DNA from: Sphingomonas sp. 28-63-12 | GTDB taxonomy: Bacteria; Pseudomonadota; Alphaproteobacteria; Sphingomonadales; Sphingomonadaceae | Length of the DNA: 64,000 bases | Reading direction: 5' to 3' | NCBI GenBank assembly: GCA_002281535.1 | Contig: NCGD01000014.1 | Location: forward strand, 1 to 64,000 | Shown: positions 8,476 through 20,196 of the stretch, piece by piece | How the letters are laid out: each line of letters opens with the position of its first letter | Numbering within the stretch: position 1 is the first letter of the stretch | Notes under the pieces: generated by a model | Databases searched by the model: none | Told to the model about the DNA's origin: nothing | Seen by the model: the letters and a program-made list of their open reading frames with translations, nothing else | Position numbers and translations under genes: made by a program

Positions 8476-10821
8476 TCAGAACTTCACTTGCGCCGTCAAC
8501 GTCACCTGGCGCGGATTACCATAGTAACCCGTGAGAACGCCGTCGCGACCCAGAGTGGCGATATAGTTTCCGGTTAGCGTCCGGTTGAACACGCCGGTAT
8601 CGGGATTCTGGCTCAGGAAATTATACCCGGAAACGACATAGCGTTTATCAAACAAATTGCGGCCATGCAGCCCAATCGAGAAGGTCTTGTTGACCGTCCA
8701 CACTGCGTTGGCGTCGAACAGCGCAAAGCCGGGCTGGTCGAGCATCGGCGTCGGCACTTCGAACTGCTGCGAAGCACCGCGATAGGAAACGGTACCGCCG
8801 ATGTTCAGCGATCCATCCCTGATCGGCACGTCGTAGCCGAGTGTCGCACTGGCGGTCCAATCCGGGGTGTTCTGGACAGCGCGGCGATCGGCGACCTGAA
8901 GCCCACGCGAATCGATGTAGGATTTATACTTCGCGTCGAGATAGCCGACCGTCCAGGCCAGATTTACCCGCCCGCCGCTGGTGCCGAAATTCTTGGCGAG
9001 CAGGGCGTTGCCCTCAAATTCGATGCCGCGAATCTGCGCCTTGCCGGCGTTCGTAGTGATCCCGGCAAAGCTCTGGATGCCGCCGACCACGATGCCGACT
9101 GAGCCCGGGATCTGGACATCGGTATAATCCGAATGAAAGGCCGAGAGCGACACATTCAACCGACGATCGAACAACGCCGCCTTATAGCCGATTTCATAGG
9201 TGCGGACGCTTTCAGGATCGAACGACAGGAAGTTGAAGATGTCCTGCTGATCGCCACCGGCCCCATTGATGCCGTTGCCGTTGAGGTCTGGCGCTGCCGT
9301 CCCCACGCCGCGCGGGTCAAAGCCACCGCCCTTGAAACCTTCCGCGTAGCTCGCAAACAATGTGTTGTTGGCATTCGGCTTGAAGCTGACCGAAACGCGC
9401 GGGGTAAATTGCTTAAAGCTCAGCTTGCCGCGGAAATCGGTCTGCCGCACGATCGGGGCAGTTGTGCCACCGAAGAAGGGCGACGAGCCGAGATAGACGT
9501 TGCGCTGAATCTGCGAGCGGCGATTATCCCACGTATAGCGGCCGCCAGCCGAAATGCTGAACATATCGGTGAGGTCATAGGTAAAGTCGCCGAAAATCGC
9601 GGCCGTATCGGTACGGACATTGCCATAGGTAAGCGCGGTAACGGTACCAGGGAGCCGGACGTCAAAGGTCGTGCGCGATCCGGCATCAAGATAATAGGCA
9701 CCGATTAGCCCGTTGAAGCGGCCGGTGTCGATTAGGAACTGCACTTCCTGGCTGAACTGGTAATTGTTGTAGAAGGCCGGAACGTCGACATCGACGGCGG
9801 GCAGCGCATCAAAATCGATTGGCGATGCGCTGTCATCCTGACGATAGGCGCTGATACTGCGGAACGTCAGCCAGCTGGCTGGGTGGACCTCGCCAAACGC
9901 CGAAATGCCCCAAGCGACGACATCCTGCTTGGGGCTGTTCAAACCGCCCTGGGTATCGAATACATTGGCGAGCACCGGGGTGCCGGAAACGATCCCGGGA
10001 ATCAGGCGATGTCCACCCCGCGCATTGGTCTTGTCATGGGTATAATCACCTGTGACCCGGAAAAATGCCTCGCTACTTGGTTCGATTTCAATCGTGCCGC
10101 GGCCGGCCCAGATATCCTTATTGTAATTTTGCTGACCAGTGGTGAAATTGGTGCCGAAGCCGTCGCGGCTGAGCCGGGCGAGCGCGCCGCCGATCTTCAC
10201 CTTGCCGTCGAGCAACGGCACGCTACCGCTGGCGACCCCGTCGGCCTGATTATAGCTGCCATAGGAGCCACGCAGCGTCAGCGTCGGGAGATCGGCCAGC
10301 CGCTTGGTGACATACTTGATCGCGCCGCCAATCGTGTTGCGGCCATAAAGTGTACCCTGCGGGCCGCGCAGCACTTCAATCCGCTCGACATCATAAATGT
10401 CCAGTACCGCCGCCTGCGGGCGATTGAGATAGACATCATCGAGATAGATGCCGACGCCGGCTTCGAAGCCCGCAACCGGATCCTGCTGGCCGACGCCGCG
10501 GATAAAGGCGGTCAGCGTTGAGCTGGTCCCGCGCGAAACTTCGAGTGTCACGTTCGGAGTGCTGTTCGCGATATCGGTGATATCCGATGCCCCCGAGCGG
10601 TCGAGCTGAGCCGCCGAAAAAGTCGTGATTGCGATCGGGACGTCTATTAGGCTTTCTTCGCGGCGACGCGCGGTGACGAGTATCTCGCCATCGTCCTCGG
10701 CTGGCCGGTCAGCCTGGGTTGCGGTTGGTGTGGTTTGGGCGAACGCGGGCGCGGCAGCCAGGGCGCCGAGCGCGATACCAAGCTGCAGCAGGCTGCGAGC
10801 GGACAAAGGATGACGTGACAT
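8476..10821 (-). CDS. TonB-dependent outer-membrane receptor
   Basis: A 781-residue outer-membrane receptor taking up a ligand with energy from TonB. It begins with a signal peptide (LGIALGALAAAPAFAQ), followed by a TonB-box-like ILVTARRREE. The plug domain contains VPIAITTFSAAQLDRSGASD and RIEVLRGPQGTLYGRNTIGG, and the 22-strand barrel closes with a C-terminal aromatic (VTLTAQVKF). I chose ATG 10821 because GGAGGGGAG lies just upstream and the signal peptide then starts properly. It is divergent from a TetR regulator, a layout often used in sphingomonads for hydrophobic or aromatic substrates. The ligand is unknown. Confidence 0.92.
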   Translation of the reverse strand: MSRHPLSARSLLQLGIALGALAAAPAFAQTTPTATQADRPAEDDGEILVTARRREESLIDVPIAITTFSAAQLDRSGASDITDIANSTPNVTLEVSRGTSSTLTAFIRGVGQQDPVAGFEAGVGIYLDDVYLNRPQAAVLDIYDVERIEVLRGPQGTLYGRNTIGGAIKYVTKRLADLPTLTLRGSYGSYNQADGVASGSVPLLDGKVKIGGALARLSRDGFGTNFTTGQQNYNKDIWAGRGTIEIEPSSEAFFRVTGDYTHDKTNARGGHRLIPGIVSGTPVLANVFDTQGGLNSPKQDVVAWGISAFGEVHPASWLTFRSISAYRQDDSASPIDFDALPAVDVDVPAFYNNYQFSQEVQFLIDTGRFNGLIGAYYLDAGSRTTFDVRLPGTVTALTYGNVRTDTAAIFGDFTYDLTDMFSISAGGRYTWDNRRSQIQRNVYLGSSPFFGGTTAPIVRQTDFRGKLSFKQFTPRVSVSFKPNANNTLFASYAEGFKGGGFDPRGVGTAAPDLNGNGINGAGGDQQDIFNFLSFDPESVRTYEIGYKAALFDRRLNVSLSAFHSDYTDVQIPGSVGIVVGGIQSFAGITTNAGKAQIRGIEFEGNALLAKNFGTSGGRVNLAWTVGYLDAKYKSYIDSRGLQVADRRAVQNTPDWTASATLGYDVPIRDGSLNIGGTVSYRGASQQFEVPTPMLDQPGFALFDANAVWTVNKTFSIGLHGRNLFDKRYVVSGYNFLSQNPDTGVFNRTLTGNYIATLGRDGVLTGYYGNPRQVTLTAQVKF

Positions 10822-10863
10822 GATGATATTCTCCCCTCCAAAGTAGCGCGCCCCTCTGATGGG

Positions 10864-10911
10864 TTGAACGCCGTTGCCGGACGCTATACTGAAACCTGAA
10901 CCACGATTCAA
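10864..10911. promoter_or_regulatory. Overlapping divergent promoters of the TonB receptor and tetR genes
   Basis: On the minus strand TTGAAT (10911-10906) and TATAGC (10888-10883) are 17 bases apart and would start the receptor mRNA about 55 bases before its ATG. On the plus strand TTGAAC (10864-10869) and TATACT (10885-10890) are 15 bases apart and point at tetR. The -10 boxes overlap. GTTGAA at 10863 and TTCAAC at 10907 are inverted copies and possible repressor half-sites. Confidence 0.5.
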
Positions 10912-10936
10912 CTTGGGACTTTAGGGGAGCAAAATA

Positions 10937-11569
10937 ATGGCGGGTGAGCGTGCCGCATCTGCAACACTATCCGCCGCGAGCGCGGGCAAGGCGCCACGGA
11001 CAGAACGCGGGCGCAAGACACTACGTGCAATTCTAGACGCGGCGGCGATCGAATTTGGAGAGGGCGGCTTTCACGACACCTCGATCAGCGGCATCACCCG
11101 CCGGGCGGGGGTCGCCTTGGGCAGTTTCTATACATATTTCGACAGCAAAGACGCGGTATTCCGGGCGTTGGTACGGGACATGTCCGATCAGGTCCGCGAT
11201 CATGTTACCCCGCATATCCGCGCCGCGCCCGACCAGATCGCCGCCGAGCGCGCCGGCCTGATGAGCTTCATCGACTTCGTACGCGGGCATAAGGAGATTT
11301 ATCGAATCATCGACGAATCAGAATTCGTCGACCCTGCCAGCTTCCGCGCGCATTATACAACCACGGCCGAACGCATTACCCAACGACTCGAATCGGCGAC
11401 GGCGCGGGGCGAGGTACACAGCGACTCGCCTGAGGTGCTGGCCTGGGCCATTATGGGCATGAACGTGTTTCTGGGGTTGCGCTACGGCGTTTGGGACGAG
11501 GACCGAAGTGCAGACTCGGTTGCTGACGTGATGGCCAGCCTGCTCGCTCGCGGCATTGGTGTAAGCTAG
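10937..11569 (+). CDS. TetR/AcrR family transcriptional regulator
   Basis: A 210-residue repressor-type regulator. After a 25-residue basic, low-complexity tail comes a TetR N-terminal DNA-binding domain (TLRAILDAAAIEFGEGGFHD, then ISGITRRAGVALGSFYTYFD), where the SFYTYF recognition helix is typical. The rest is a helical ligand and dimer domain. The start has a clear GGGGAG site 7 bases upstream. The gene is divergent from the TonB receptor with overlapping promoters, so it likely controls that receptor and itself in response to an unknown, probably hydrophobic, ligand. Confidence 0.9.
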   Translation: MAGERAASATLSAASAGKAPRTERGRKTLRAILDAAAIEFGEGGFHDTSISGITRRAGVALGSFYTYFDSKDAVFRALVRDMSDQVRDHVTPHIRAAPDQIAAERAGLMSFIDFVRGHKEIYRIIDESEFVDPASFRAHYTTTAERITQRLESATARGEVHSDSPEVLAWAIMGMNVFLGLRYGVWDEDRSADSVADVMASLLARGIGVS

Positions 11570-11688
11570 GCCGCCTTCTCGCCCGCGCCATGCTCCGCCA
11601 ATACCGTTATCAACAATCCTTGAGCCCAGCTTTTGTCGGGGTGCGCCATAGTTTCAATCGATCCGACTGCGGCCCTTGTCCAGGCGGA

Positions 11689-12030
11689 TTACGCGCTACC
11701 ATCGTGCCGCAGCGCCTCCGCCAGCAAATCGCGCACCGCCTTAACCGCCGATATATCTACCGCCGTCGACCGCTGCGGGCGTTCGGCCGACAGCAGGGCC
11801 TGCACGCCGCGAATCGTATAGCCGTCACGGTTGAGCAACGCGTCGATGCGGCGAACCAACGCGACATCTTCGGGGCGGTAATAACGCCTTTTACCAGCCC
11901 GCTGGAGTGGCCGCAGCTGCGGGAACCGCGTCTCCCAATAACGAAGAATATGCCGAGGCAAGCCGATTTCCAGCGACAATTCGCCGATGGTACGGAACGC
12001 TCCGGCCGCCTTTTCGAGCGGCGCTTGCAC
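11689..12030 (-). CDS. MerR family transcriptional regulator
   Basis: A 113-residue protein made almost only of a MerR-type winged helix-turn-helix: FRTIGELSLEIGLPRHILRY followed by WETRFPQLRPLQR and RYYRPEDVALVRRI. No cysteine-rich metal site or long effector domain follows, so it is a short orphan MerR. It starts 8 bases after ihfA, in the same direction, and is probably translated from the same mRNA. The pairing of ihfA with a small MerR gene is recurrent in alphaproteobacteria. Its targets are unknown. Confidence 0.88.
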   Translation of the reverse strand: MQAPLEKAAGAFRTIGELSLEIGLPRHILRYWETRFPQLRPLQRAGKRRYYRPEDVALVRRIDALLNRDGYTIRGVQALLSAERPQRSTAVDISAVKAVRDLLAEALRHDGSA

Positions 12031-12038
12031 CGTGCGCG

Positions 12039-12338
12039 TCAGCTCGCGCCGACGATGCGCTCACGCATCATCTGGCTGGCGCGAAAGGTCAGCACGCGGC
12101 GCGGCGCGATCGGCACTTCAACCCCGGTCTTCGGATTGCGGCCAATCCGCTCGCCCTTGCTCCGCAGCACGAAGGTACCGAAGCCTGAAATCTTTACGTT
12201 TTCGCCGCTGGCGAGCGACTCACTCATATGGTGCAAAATCTGCTCGACCAGCTTGGCCGAGTCCATCCGCGACAGCCCGACTTCCCGGTGCAGTGCGTCC
12301 GCCAGATCAGCCCTTGTCAACGTGCCTGCAACGGCCAT
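12039..12338 (-). CDS. ihfA: Integration host factor subunit alpha
   Basis: A 99-residue HU/IHF-family DNA-bending protein that pairs with IhfB to shape nucleoid DNA and promoters. Seen are the N-terminal helices ([18 protein letters not shown]) and the [20 protein letters not shown] strand-turn region. The DNA-intercalating arm is [23 protein letters not shown] 12338 lies about 6 bases after a strong AGGGGGGAG; the ATG two codons earlier is too close to that site. Its place after plsX-fabH and before merR supports IhfA over HU. Confidence 0.93.
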   Translation of the reverse strand: MAVAGTLTRADLADALHREVGLSRMDSAKLVEQILHHMSESLASGENVKISGFGTFVLRSKGERIGRNPKTGVEVPIAPRRVLTFRASQMMRERIVGAS

Positions 12339-12428
12339 GTGCATCTCCCCCCTTAAAATCCTACCCCAATATAAGTCTAGCACAGGCAACGCGCAGATCG
12401 AAAGAGGTTTGTAACCATATTGTTACAA

Positions 12429-13415
12429 TCAATAACGGATGAGCGCTGCCCCCCAGGTAAACCCGCCGCCCATCGCCTCGAGCACCAGCAAATCGCCGCG
12501 CTTTATCCTGCCATCGCGCACCGCGACGTCGAGCGCTAGCGGCACTGAAGCGGCTGAGGTGTTAGCGTGCTGATCAACCGTCATGATCACTTTTTCCGCC
12601 GGCAGGCCAAGCTTGCGCGCGGTAGCGTCCAGGATTCGGGCGTTGGCCTGGTGCGGCACCACCCAATCGATGTCCTTTGCCGTAAACCCGGTCGACTCGA
12701 GCACTTCTGCCATCACCGAGGCAAGGTTGACCACGGCGTGGCGGAAGACCTCGCGGCCCTTCATCCGCACCTTGCCGACAGTCCCGGTCGTTGAGGGGCC
12801 ACCATCAACGTACAGCAACTGGTTGTGGCGGCCATCGGCGTGGAGCCGACTATGCAGCACACCGCGCTGACCGCCAGTTTCGCCTTCCAGCACGATCGCC
12901 CCGGCGCCATCGCCGAACAGCACGCAGGTGGTGCGGTCTTCCCAATCGAGGATACGACTGAACGTTTCGGCACCAATTACCAGCGCCCGTTGCGCGGCAC
13001 CGGTGCGAATCAGGCTGTCCGCAACATGGAGCGCATAAAGAAAACCCGAACAGACCGCCGCCACGTCGAAGGCCACGCAATCATCGATGCCCAGCATTGC
13101 CTGCACCTTGGTCGCCGATGACGGGAAAGTCTGATCCGGCGTGGCGGTAGCCAACACGATCAGGTCGATGTCGCTGGCTGCGCGCCCGGCCGCGGAGAGT
13201 GCAGCGCGACACGCGTCGGCGGCAAGCGTGGCCGTCGTTTCGCCGTCTCCTGCAAGATGCCGAAACCGAATGCCGGTCCGCTCGACAATCCAGTCATCGG
13301 TCGTGTCGACGGTTTCAGCCAATTCGGCGTTCGATACACGGTGAGCGGGCAATGCCGACCCCGTACCGGTGATCACTGCCCGAATCATACCGGCCTGCAC
13401 CTGCCCGATGGTCAT
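12429..13415 (-). CDS. fabH: Beta-ketoacyl-ACP synthase III
   Basis: FabH condenses acetyl-CoA with malonyl-ACP to start type II fatty-acid synthesis. The 328-residue product has the catalytic triad in order: Cys in [14 protein letters not shown], His in [11 protein letters not shown] and Asn in [10 protein letters not shown], with the C-terminal [16 protein letters not shown] 13415 overlaps the plsX stop as ATGA, which suggests coupling. A second in-frame ATG at 13388 ([10 protein letters not shown]) also suits the family N-terminus and cannot be excluded. The neighbours plsX and rpmF match the usual bacterial order. Confidence 0.96.
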   Translation of the reverse strand: MTIGQVQAGMIRAVITGTGSALPAHRVSNAELAETVDTTDDWIVERTGIRFRHLAGDGETTATLAADACRAALSAAGRAASDIDLIVLATATPDQTFPSSATKVQAMLGIDDCVAFDVAAVCSGFLYALHVADSLIRTGAAQRALVIGAETFSRILDWEDRTTCVLFGDGAGAIVLEGETGGQRGVLHSRLHADGRHNQLLYVDGGPSTTGTVGKVRMKGREVFRHAVVNLASVMAEVLESTGFTAKDIDWVVPHQANARILDATARKLGLPAEKVIMTVDQHANTSAASVPLALDVAVRDGRIKRGDLLVLEAMGGGFTWGAALIRY

Positions 13416-14443
13416 GCAGCCTGATCCTCGAAATGGCGCAGATCATCGCTGATTCGGCGGGTCAGATCGTCGCGCACCATCTTGGCGGCCACTTCGATCG
13501 CATGTGCGACACCGATGGCGTTGGCGCCACCATGACTTTTGACGACCAGCCCGTTCAGACCCAAAAATACGCCGCCATTGTGATTATTAGGATCAAGATG
13601 GTCGCGCAGGAGTTGGGTGGCTGGGCGGGAGATCAAAAAGCCGACCTTGGAGCGGAAAGAGCTTCGAAATGCGCGTTTGAGCAGGTCACCGACGAACTTC
13701 GCCGTGCCTTCTGCGGTCTTTAGCGCGATATTGCCCGTGAAACCGTCGCACACGATCACGTCGAGATCACCCTGGGACAGCCGGTTACCCTCGACAAAGC
13801 CCGCAAAAACCAGCGGCAGATGCGTGGCCTTTTTGAGCATCGCGGCTGCATCACGGATGCTGTCGGTACCCTTCAGATCCTCAGTGCCGATGTTGAGCAG
13901 CGCCACGCGCGGCGCGGCTAGATCGAAAGTGGTGCGCGCATAGGCGGCGCCCATCACCGCGAACTGGACCAGATTGCGCGCATCGCATTCAGTGTTGGCG
14001 CCGAGATCGAGCATGACGACGTCATTCTTGCCCAGCGTCGGCAGCAGCGCGGCAAGCGCCGGGCGATCGATCCCCGGCAAGGTGCGCAGTGCGATTTTCG
14101 CCATCGTCATCAAGGCACCGGTGTTGCCTGAGGAGACGGCTACGCCAGCCCGGCCCTGTTTGACCAGGTCAATCGCGATTCCCATCGACGTCGTCTTGGC
14201 GCGGCGAATCGCCTGGCTGGGCTTTTCGCTGGCGGTCACCATGTCGGGCGCATGGATGATCTCGATACTGCCATCGAGGATCGGATGGTCTTTCAGGCCA
14301 GCGCGAATCGCTGGCTCATCACCGACCAGAAGGAAGCGTAGCGTCTCGAATCGGTGCCGGGCTTTGGCCACACCGGCCAACATGACCGACAACCCCTCAT
14401 CGCCACCCATCGCATCGATGGCAATCAGCGCATTGGTCGACAC
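13412..14443 (-). CDS. plsX: Phosphate acyltransferase PlsX
   Basis: PlsX converts acyl-ACP to acyl-phosphate, the donor for PlsY in phospholipid synthesis. The 343-residue sequence carries the family marks [18 protein letters not shown] at the N-terminus, [34 protein letters not shown] and [16 protein letters not shown]. Full length for the family. It starts 29 bases after the rpmF stop and overlaps fabH by four bases, forming an rpmF-plsX-fabH transcription unit. Confidence 0.97.
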   Translation of the reverse strand: MSTNALIAIDAMGGDEGLSVMLAGVAKARHRFETLRFLLVGDEPAIRAGLKDHPILDGSIEIIHAPDMVTASEKPSQAIRRAKTTSMGIAIDLVKQGRAGVAVSSGNTGALMTMAKIALRTLPGIDRPALAALLPTLGKNDVVMLDLGANTECDARNLVQFAVMGAAYARTTFDLAAPRVALLNIGTEDLKGTDSIRDAAAMLKKATHLPLVFAGFVEGNRLSQGDLDVIVCDGFTGNIALKTAEGTAKFVGDLLKRAFRSSFRSKVGFLISRPATQLLRDHLDPNNHNGGVFLGLNGLVVKSHGGANAIGVAHAIEVAAKMVRDDLTRRISDDLRHFEDQAA

Positions 14444-14472
14444 GTGCTGGTTACCCCCGGTCGATGCTGTGA

Positions 14473-14652
14473 TCAGCCTTCGACCGATACGACTTCACGG
14501 CCATTATAATGGCCGCAAGACGAACACAGGATGTGCGGACGCTTCAATTCGCCACAATTCGGGCATTCCTGATAGGATTCGACAGCCAGCGAATCGTGGC
14601 TGCGACGCATGCCGCGCTTGGACGGCGAAGTCTTTCTTTTGGGGACGGCCAT
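14473..14652 (-). CDS. rpmF: 50S ribosomal protein L32
   Basis: A 59-residue ribosomal protein of the large subunit. The N-terminus [20 protein letters not shown] is the standard L32 start, followed by a zinc-ribbon with CPNC and CSSC pairs and a C-terminal [12 protein letters not shown]. It is short and easily missed, but every family feature is present. It heads the rpmF-plsX-fabH unit, with a promoter candidate about 120 bases upstream. Confidence 0.97.
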   Translation of the reverse strand: MAVPKRKTSPSKRGMRRSHDSLAVESYQECPNCGELKRPHILCSSCGHYNGREVVSVEG

Positions 14653-14772
14653 TTCGGCACCTTAGCTGTGAATATCGTGAACGAAGGCGATAGACCGGGC
14701 CACTGGAGCAGGCAACCATCAGCCACAAGGCCGCGGAAGCCACCAGCGGCCAGACACATCGCGAAGGGTGGC

Positions 14773-14800
14773 GCTATAGCGAATTCGGCGCGCCTTGCAA
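14773..14800 (-). promoter_or_regulatory. Candidate promoter of the rpmF-plsX-fabH unit
   Basis: On the minus strand TTGCAA (14800-14795) and TATAGC (14778-14773) are separated by 16 bases. This resembles a housekeeping promoter and gives a leader of about 115 bases before the rpmF ATG. It is the best match in the 231-base gap between rpmF and the divergent MAPEG gene. Confidence 0.5.
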
Positions 14801-14883
14801 GCACAGCGACGCACCAAGCCGCATTGCCACCCCATGATTGCCCTGCCAAGGCATTTGGGAGGCCTGTCCACCGGGGGAATATC

Positions 14884-15324
14884 ATGTCAGTTGCACTGCC
14901 CATCACGCTTGTTGCCGCCGGTGGCGCTGCCATCATCAACTTCTGGCTGTCGATGCGGGTTGGCAATGTGCGGCGCACCGCCAAGGTCAGCATCGGCGAT
15001 GGCGGCGACTTGGGGCTGATCGCCCGGATGCGCGCCCAGGCCAATTTCATCGAATATACCCCGATCGTGCTGGTGCTGATCGGCGCGATCGAGCTGAGCC
15101 AGGGTAGTTCCACCTGGCTGTGGGCAGTCAGCGCCATCTATCTGCTGGGGCGCGTCGGCCATGCATTGGGCATGGATGGCATGCGGATTGGCCGCGCGGC
15201 GGGAACGATTACATCGATGCTCACGATGCTCGGGCTGGGTGTGTATGCGCTGGTGATCCCGTTCACGACCCCGAACCCGGCGGTTAAAATCGTCCCGATG
15301 GCCGTCCTGCCGCACGTCGGCTAA
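14884..15324 (+). CDS. MAPEG family membrane protein
   Basis: A 146-residue integral membrane protein with four predicted helices. The MAPEG core motif is present as RAQANFIEYTPIVLVLIGAI, followed by YLLGRVGHALGMDG, the usual spacing in bacterial glutathione-transferase-like MAPEG proteins. These enzymes conjugate or isomerise lipophilic compounds with glutathione, though the bacterial substrate is unknown. ATG 14884 follows CGGGGGAAT at a good distance. It runs divergently from rpmF and converges on the MBL hydrolase with a 15-base gap. Confidence 0.88.
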   Translation: MSVALPITLVAAGGAAIINFWLSMRVGNVRRTAKVSIGDGGDLGLIARMRAQANFIEYTPIVLVLIGAIELSQGSSTWLWAVSAIYLLGRVGHALGMDGMRIGRAAGTITSMLTMLGLGVYALVIPFTTPNPAVKIVPMAVLPHVG

Positions 15325-15339
15325 CCCTGTCGACGATGG

Positions 15340-16008
15340 TTATCCGGCCATCGCCACATCGCTGACAAAGGGATTATGGCGGCGTTCATGCCCGAAATTA
15401 CTCATCGCGCCATGGCCTGGAACAAAGGCAGTGTCGTCGCCGAGCGGCCAGAGCTTGGTGGTGATCGCGTCGAGCAGGTGCTGATGGTTGCCCATCGGGA
15501 AATCGGTGCGGCCGATCGAGCCCTGAAACAGCACATCGCCGACTAACGCCAGTTTCGATGCCGGGTGATGGAATACGACATGCCCCGGCGTGTGGCCCGG
15601 GCAATGATAGACATCGAGCACAAGATCGCCGACCGTTACCTGATCGCCCTCAATCAGCCAGCGATCGGGCTCGAACACCACGCCGGCAATGCCATAGGCG
15701 CGCCCGTCTTCGTCGAGTCGCGCAATCCAGAAACGATCCGCCTCGTGCGGGCCCTCAATCGGCACGCCCAGCTCCCGAGCGAGCGTGCCTGCTTCGCCGC
15801 AATGATCAATATGACCGTGGGTGAGGATGATCTTTTCGATCGTCACGCCGTGATGCGTCATCGCCGCCCTGAGCTTAGGCAGATCGCCGCCGGGGTCGAC
15901 AAAGGCGCCCCGCATTGTCCGGGTGCACCAAAGCAAGGTGCAGTTCTGCTGAAGCGGGGTGACAGGGACGATGGCCGCGCGAAGCGGCGGGGGCAGGGTT
16001 TCAGTCAT
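15340..16008 (-). CDS. MBL-fold metallo-hydrolase, glyoxalase II-like
   Basis: A 222-residue metallo-beta-lactamase-fold enzyme. The metal motif is THGHIDHCGEA, and further ligands lie in HCPGHTPGHVVFH, GDVLFQGSIGRTD and the C-terminal FVPGHGAMSN. Family members hydrolyse thioesters such as S-lactoylglutathione or related persulfides; the C-terminal recognition domain of GloB is absent, so this is the short YcbL-type. I took ATG 16008 (MTETLPPPL) because the 12 codons before it have no family character. Confidence 0.88.
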   Translation of the reverse strand: MTETLPPPLRAAIVPVTPLQQNCTLLWCTRTMRGAFVDPGGDLPKLRAAMTHHGVTIEKIILTHGHIDHCGEAGTLARELGVPIEGPHEADRFWIARLDEDGRAYGIAGVVFEPDRWLIEGDQVTVGDLVLDVYHCPGHTPGHVVFHHPASKLALVGDVLFQGSIGRTDFPMGNHQHLLDAITTKLWPLGDDTAFVPGHGAMSNFGHERRHNPFVSDVAMAG

Positions 16009-16160
16009 CGCCGCTGAGATATGATGCGGGACGCCTGCAGACAAGCCAGAGCCGCCACCGCCGCCCCCTCCCCGACACCGACTCCGCCGGGCAAAGCGTC
16101 ACCGCCGCAACCGCACGGGGTTGCCCCGTCCTGCCGCGCGTTGCATTTGGCTTAAGTCCC

Positions 16161-19188
<3,028 letters not shown>

Positions 19189-19215
19189 TCGGATTGGCCA
19201 GCGCTTGTTCATCGC

Positions 19216-19240
19216 CCCCAAGTAAAAGTTGGGGTTGTTT
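19216..19240 (+). terminator. Candidate terminator after the aminotransferase
   Basis: CCCCAA (19216-19221) pairs with TTGGGG (19229-19234) across a 7-base loop and is followed by TTGTTT. The stem is short but the U-rich tail is right for an intrinsic terminator in this otherwise GC-rich DNA. Confidence 0.5.
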
Positions 19241-19313
19241 GGATGGCAATCGCTCCGATCTGAACGGCATGCTCCGGCGCGCTCCCTAGCGCAGGGCCGA
19301 TAAGGATCTGGTT

Positions 19314-19460
19314 ATGGTGAAGCTTTTGAAATCATCGCTGCTGGCGCAGCTCGGCACTGGCTTTGCGCTGGGCATGTTAGGCATTCTCGCCTTTCAGCCG
19401 GCCGAGGCAACGCGAACGCTGGCCAGCCAGGTGGTCGCCATCACGCCGTTCATCGGCTGA
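19314..19460 (+). CDS. Small hypothetical protein with one hydrophobic segment
   Basis: A 48-residue reading frame, MVKLLKSSLLAQLGTGFALG at the start, with AAGGA 7 bases before the ATG. Residues 8-27 are hydrophobic and end near FQPAEA, so it reads as either a cleaved signal peptide with a tiny mature part or a single-span membrane peptide. It lies 69 bases before msrA on the same strand and could share its mRNA. I do not recognise a family. The good ribosome site is the main support. Confidence 0.55.
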   Translation: MVKLLKSSLLAQLGTGFALGMLGILAFQPAEATRTLASQVVAITPFIG

Positions 19461-19529
19461 ATTTGCTGCCGGGTGTAACCGGCGCCAGGCCGTATCCGTA
19501 TTCCTGACGGGACAACCAAGAGGAATATC

Positions 19530-20189
19530 ATGACTCGAATGATCGTTGCCGCCGCCGGTTTTGCCGGCCTTGCCCTGCTCGCCTTTGCCGGGGGCAGTGC
19601 CAACGCAGAGCGCGCTGTGCCGATTCCTGCCGCGCTGAAGGATGTGCCCCGGACCCCGGGCATGCAAACAGCCGTCCTCGCCGGTGGCTGTTTCTGGGGC
19701 ATGGAAGCGGTGTTTGAAAGCGTGAAGGGTGTCCAGTCGGTCACCTCTGGCTATGCCGGCGGGACGGCCGATACCGCCCAATATGACATTGTCAGCACCG
19801 AAACGACCGGCCATGCCGAGGCCGTCCGCATCGTCTATGATCCCGCCAAGGTCAGCTATGCCACGCTGTTGCGCGTCTATTTCTCGGTGGCGCACAACCC
19901 GACCGAACTCAACCGCCAGGGCCCCGATAGCGGCCCCAGCTATCGCTCGGCGATTTTTCCGCAGAATGCCGCGCAGAAGCAGGTCGCCGCCGCCTATATC
20001 GCGCAGTTGCAAAAGGCACATGTCTTTGACCAGCCGATCGTGACGCGGATCGAGACCGGCAAATTCTTCGCGGCCGAATCCTACCATCAGGGTTTCTTCC
20101 GGCAGAACCCCTATCACCCCTATATCGTGCGCTTCGACAAGCCCAAGGTGGCCGCGTTCAAGGCCGCCTTTGCGCCAATCGCGCGCTGA
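19530..20189 (+). CDS. msrA: Peptide-methionine (S)-S-oxide reductase with signal peptide
   Basis: MsrA repairs oxidised methionine. The 219-residue product starts with a signal peptide (MIVAAAGFAGLALLAFAGGS), so it should act in the periplasm. The catalytic motif is GGCFWGMEAVFE, followed by VTSGYAGG, TGHAEAVRIVYDP and the C-terminal ESYHQGFF. The only cysteine I see is the catalytic one: the resolving cysteines of the common three-cysteine MsrA are absent. Recycling must therefore use an external thiol or another route. It ends 7 bases before the convergent pdeM stop. Confidence 0.95.
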   Translation: MTRMIVAAAGFAGLALLAFAGGSANAERAVPIPAALKDVPRTPGMQTAVLAGGCFWGMEAVFESVKGVQSVTSGYAGGTADTAQYDIVSTETTGHAEAVRIVYDPAKVSYATLLRVYFSVAHNPTELNRQGPDSGPSYRSAIFPQNAAQKQVAAAYIAQLQKAHVFDQPIVTRIETGKFFAAESYHQGFFRQNPYHPYIVRFDKPKVAAFKAAFAPIAR

Positions 20190-20196
20190 ACCAATG

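Noticed and set aside
11570-11688. tRNA-Pro-like fragment after merR on the minus strand (GGTAGCGCG and CACCCCGACA)
   Set aside because: No matching 5' acceptor strand (CGGGGTG) and no canonical GTTCGA T-arm; the cloverleaf cannot be completed, and the first motif lies in the merR 3' end.
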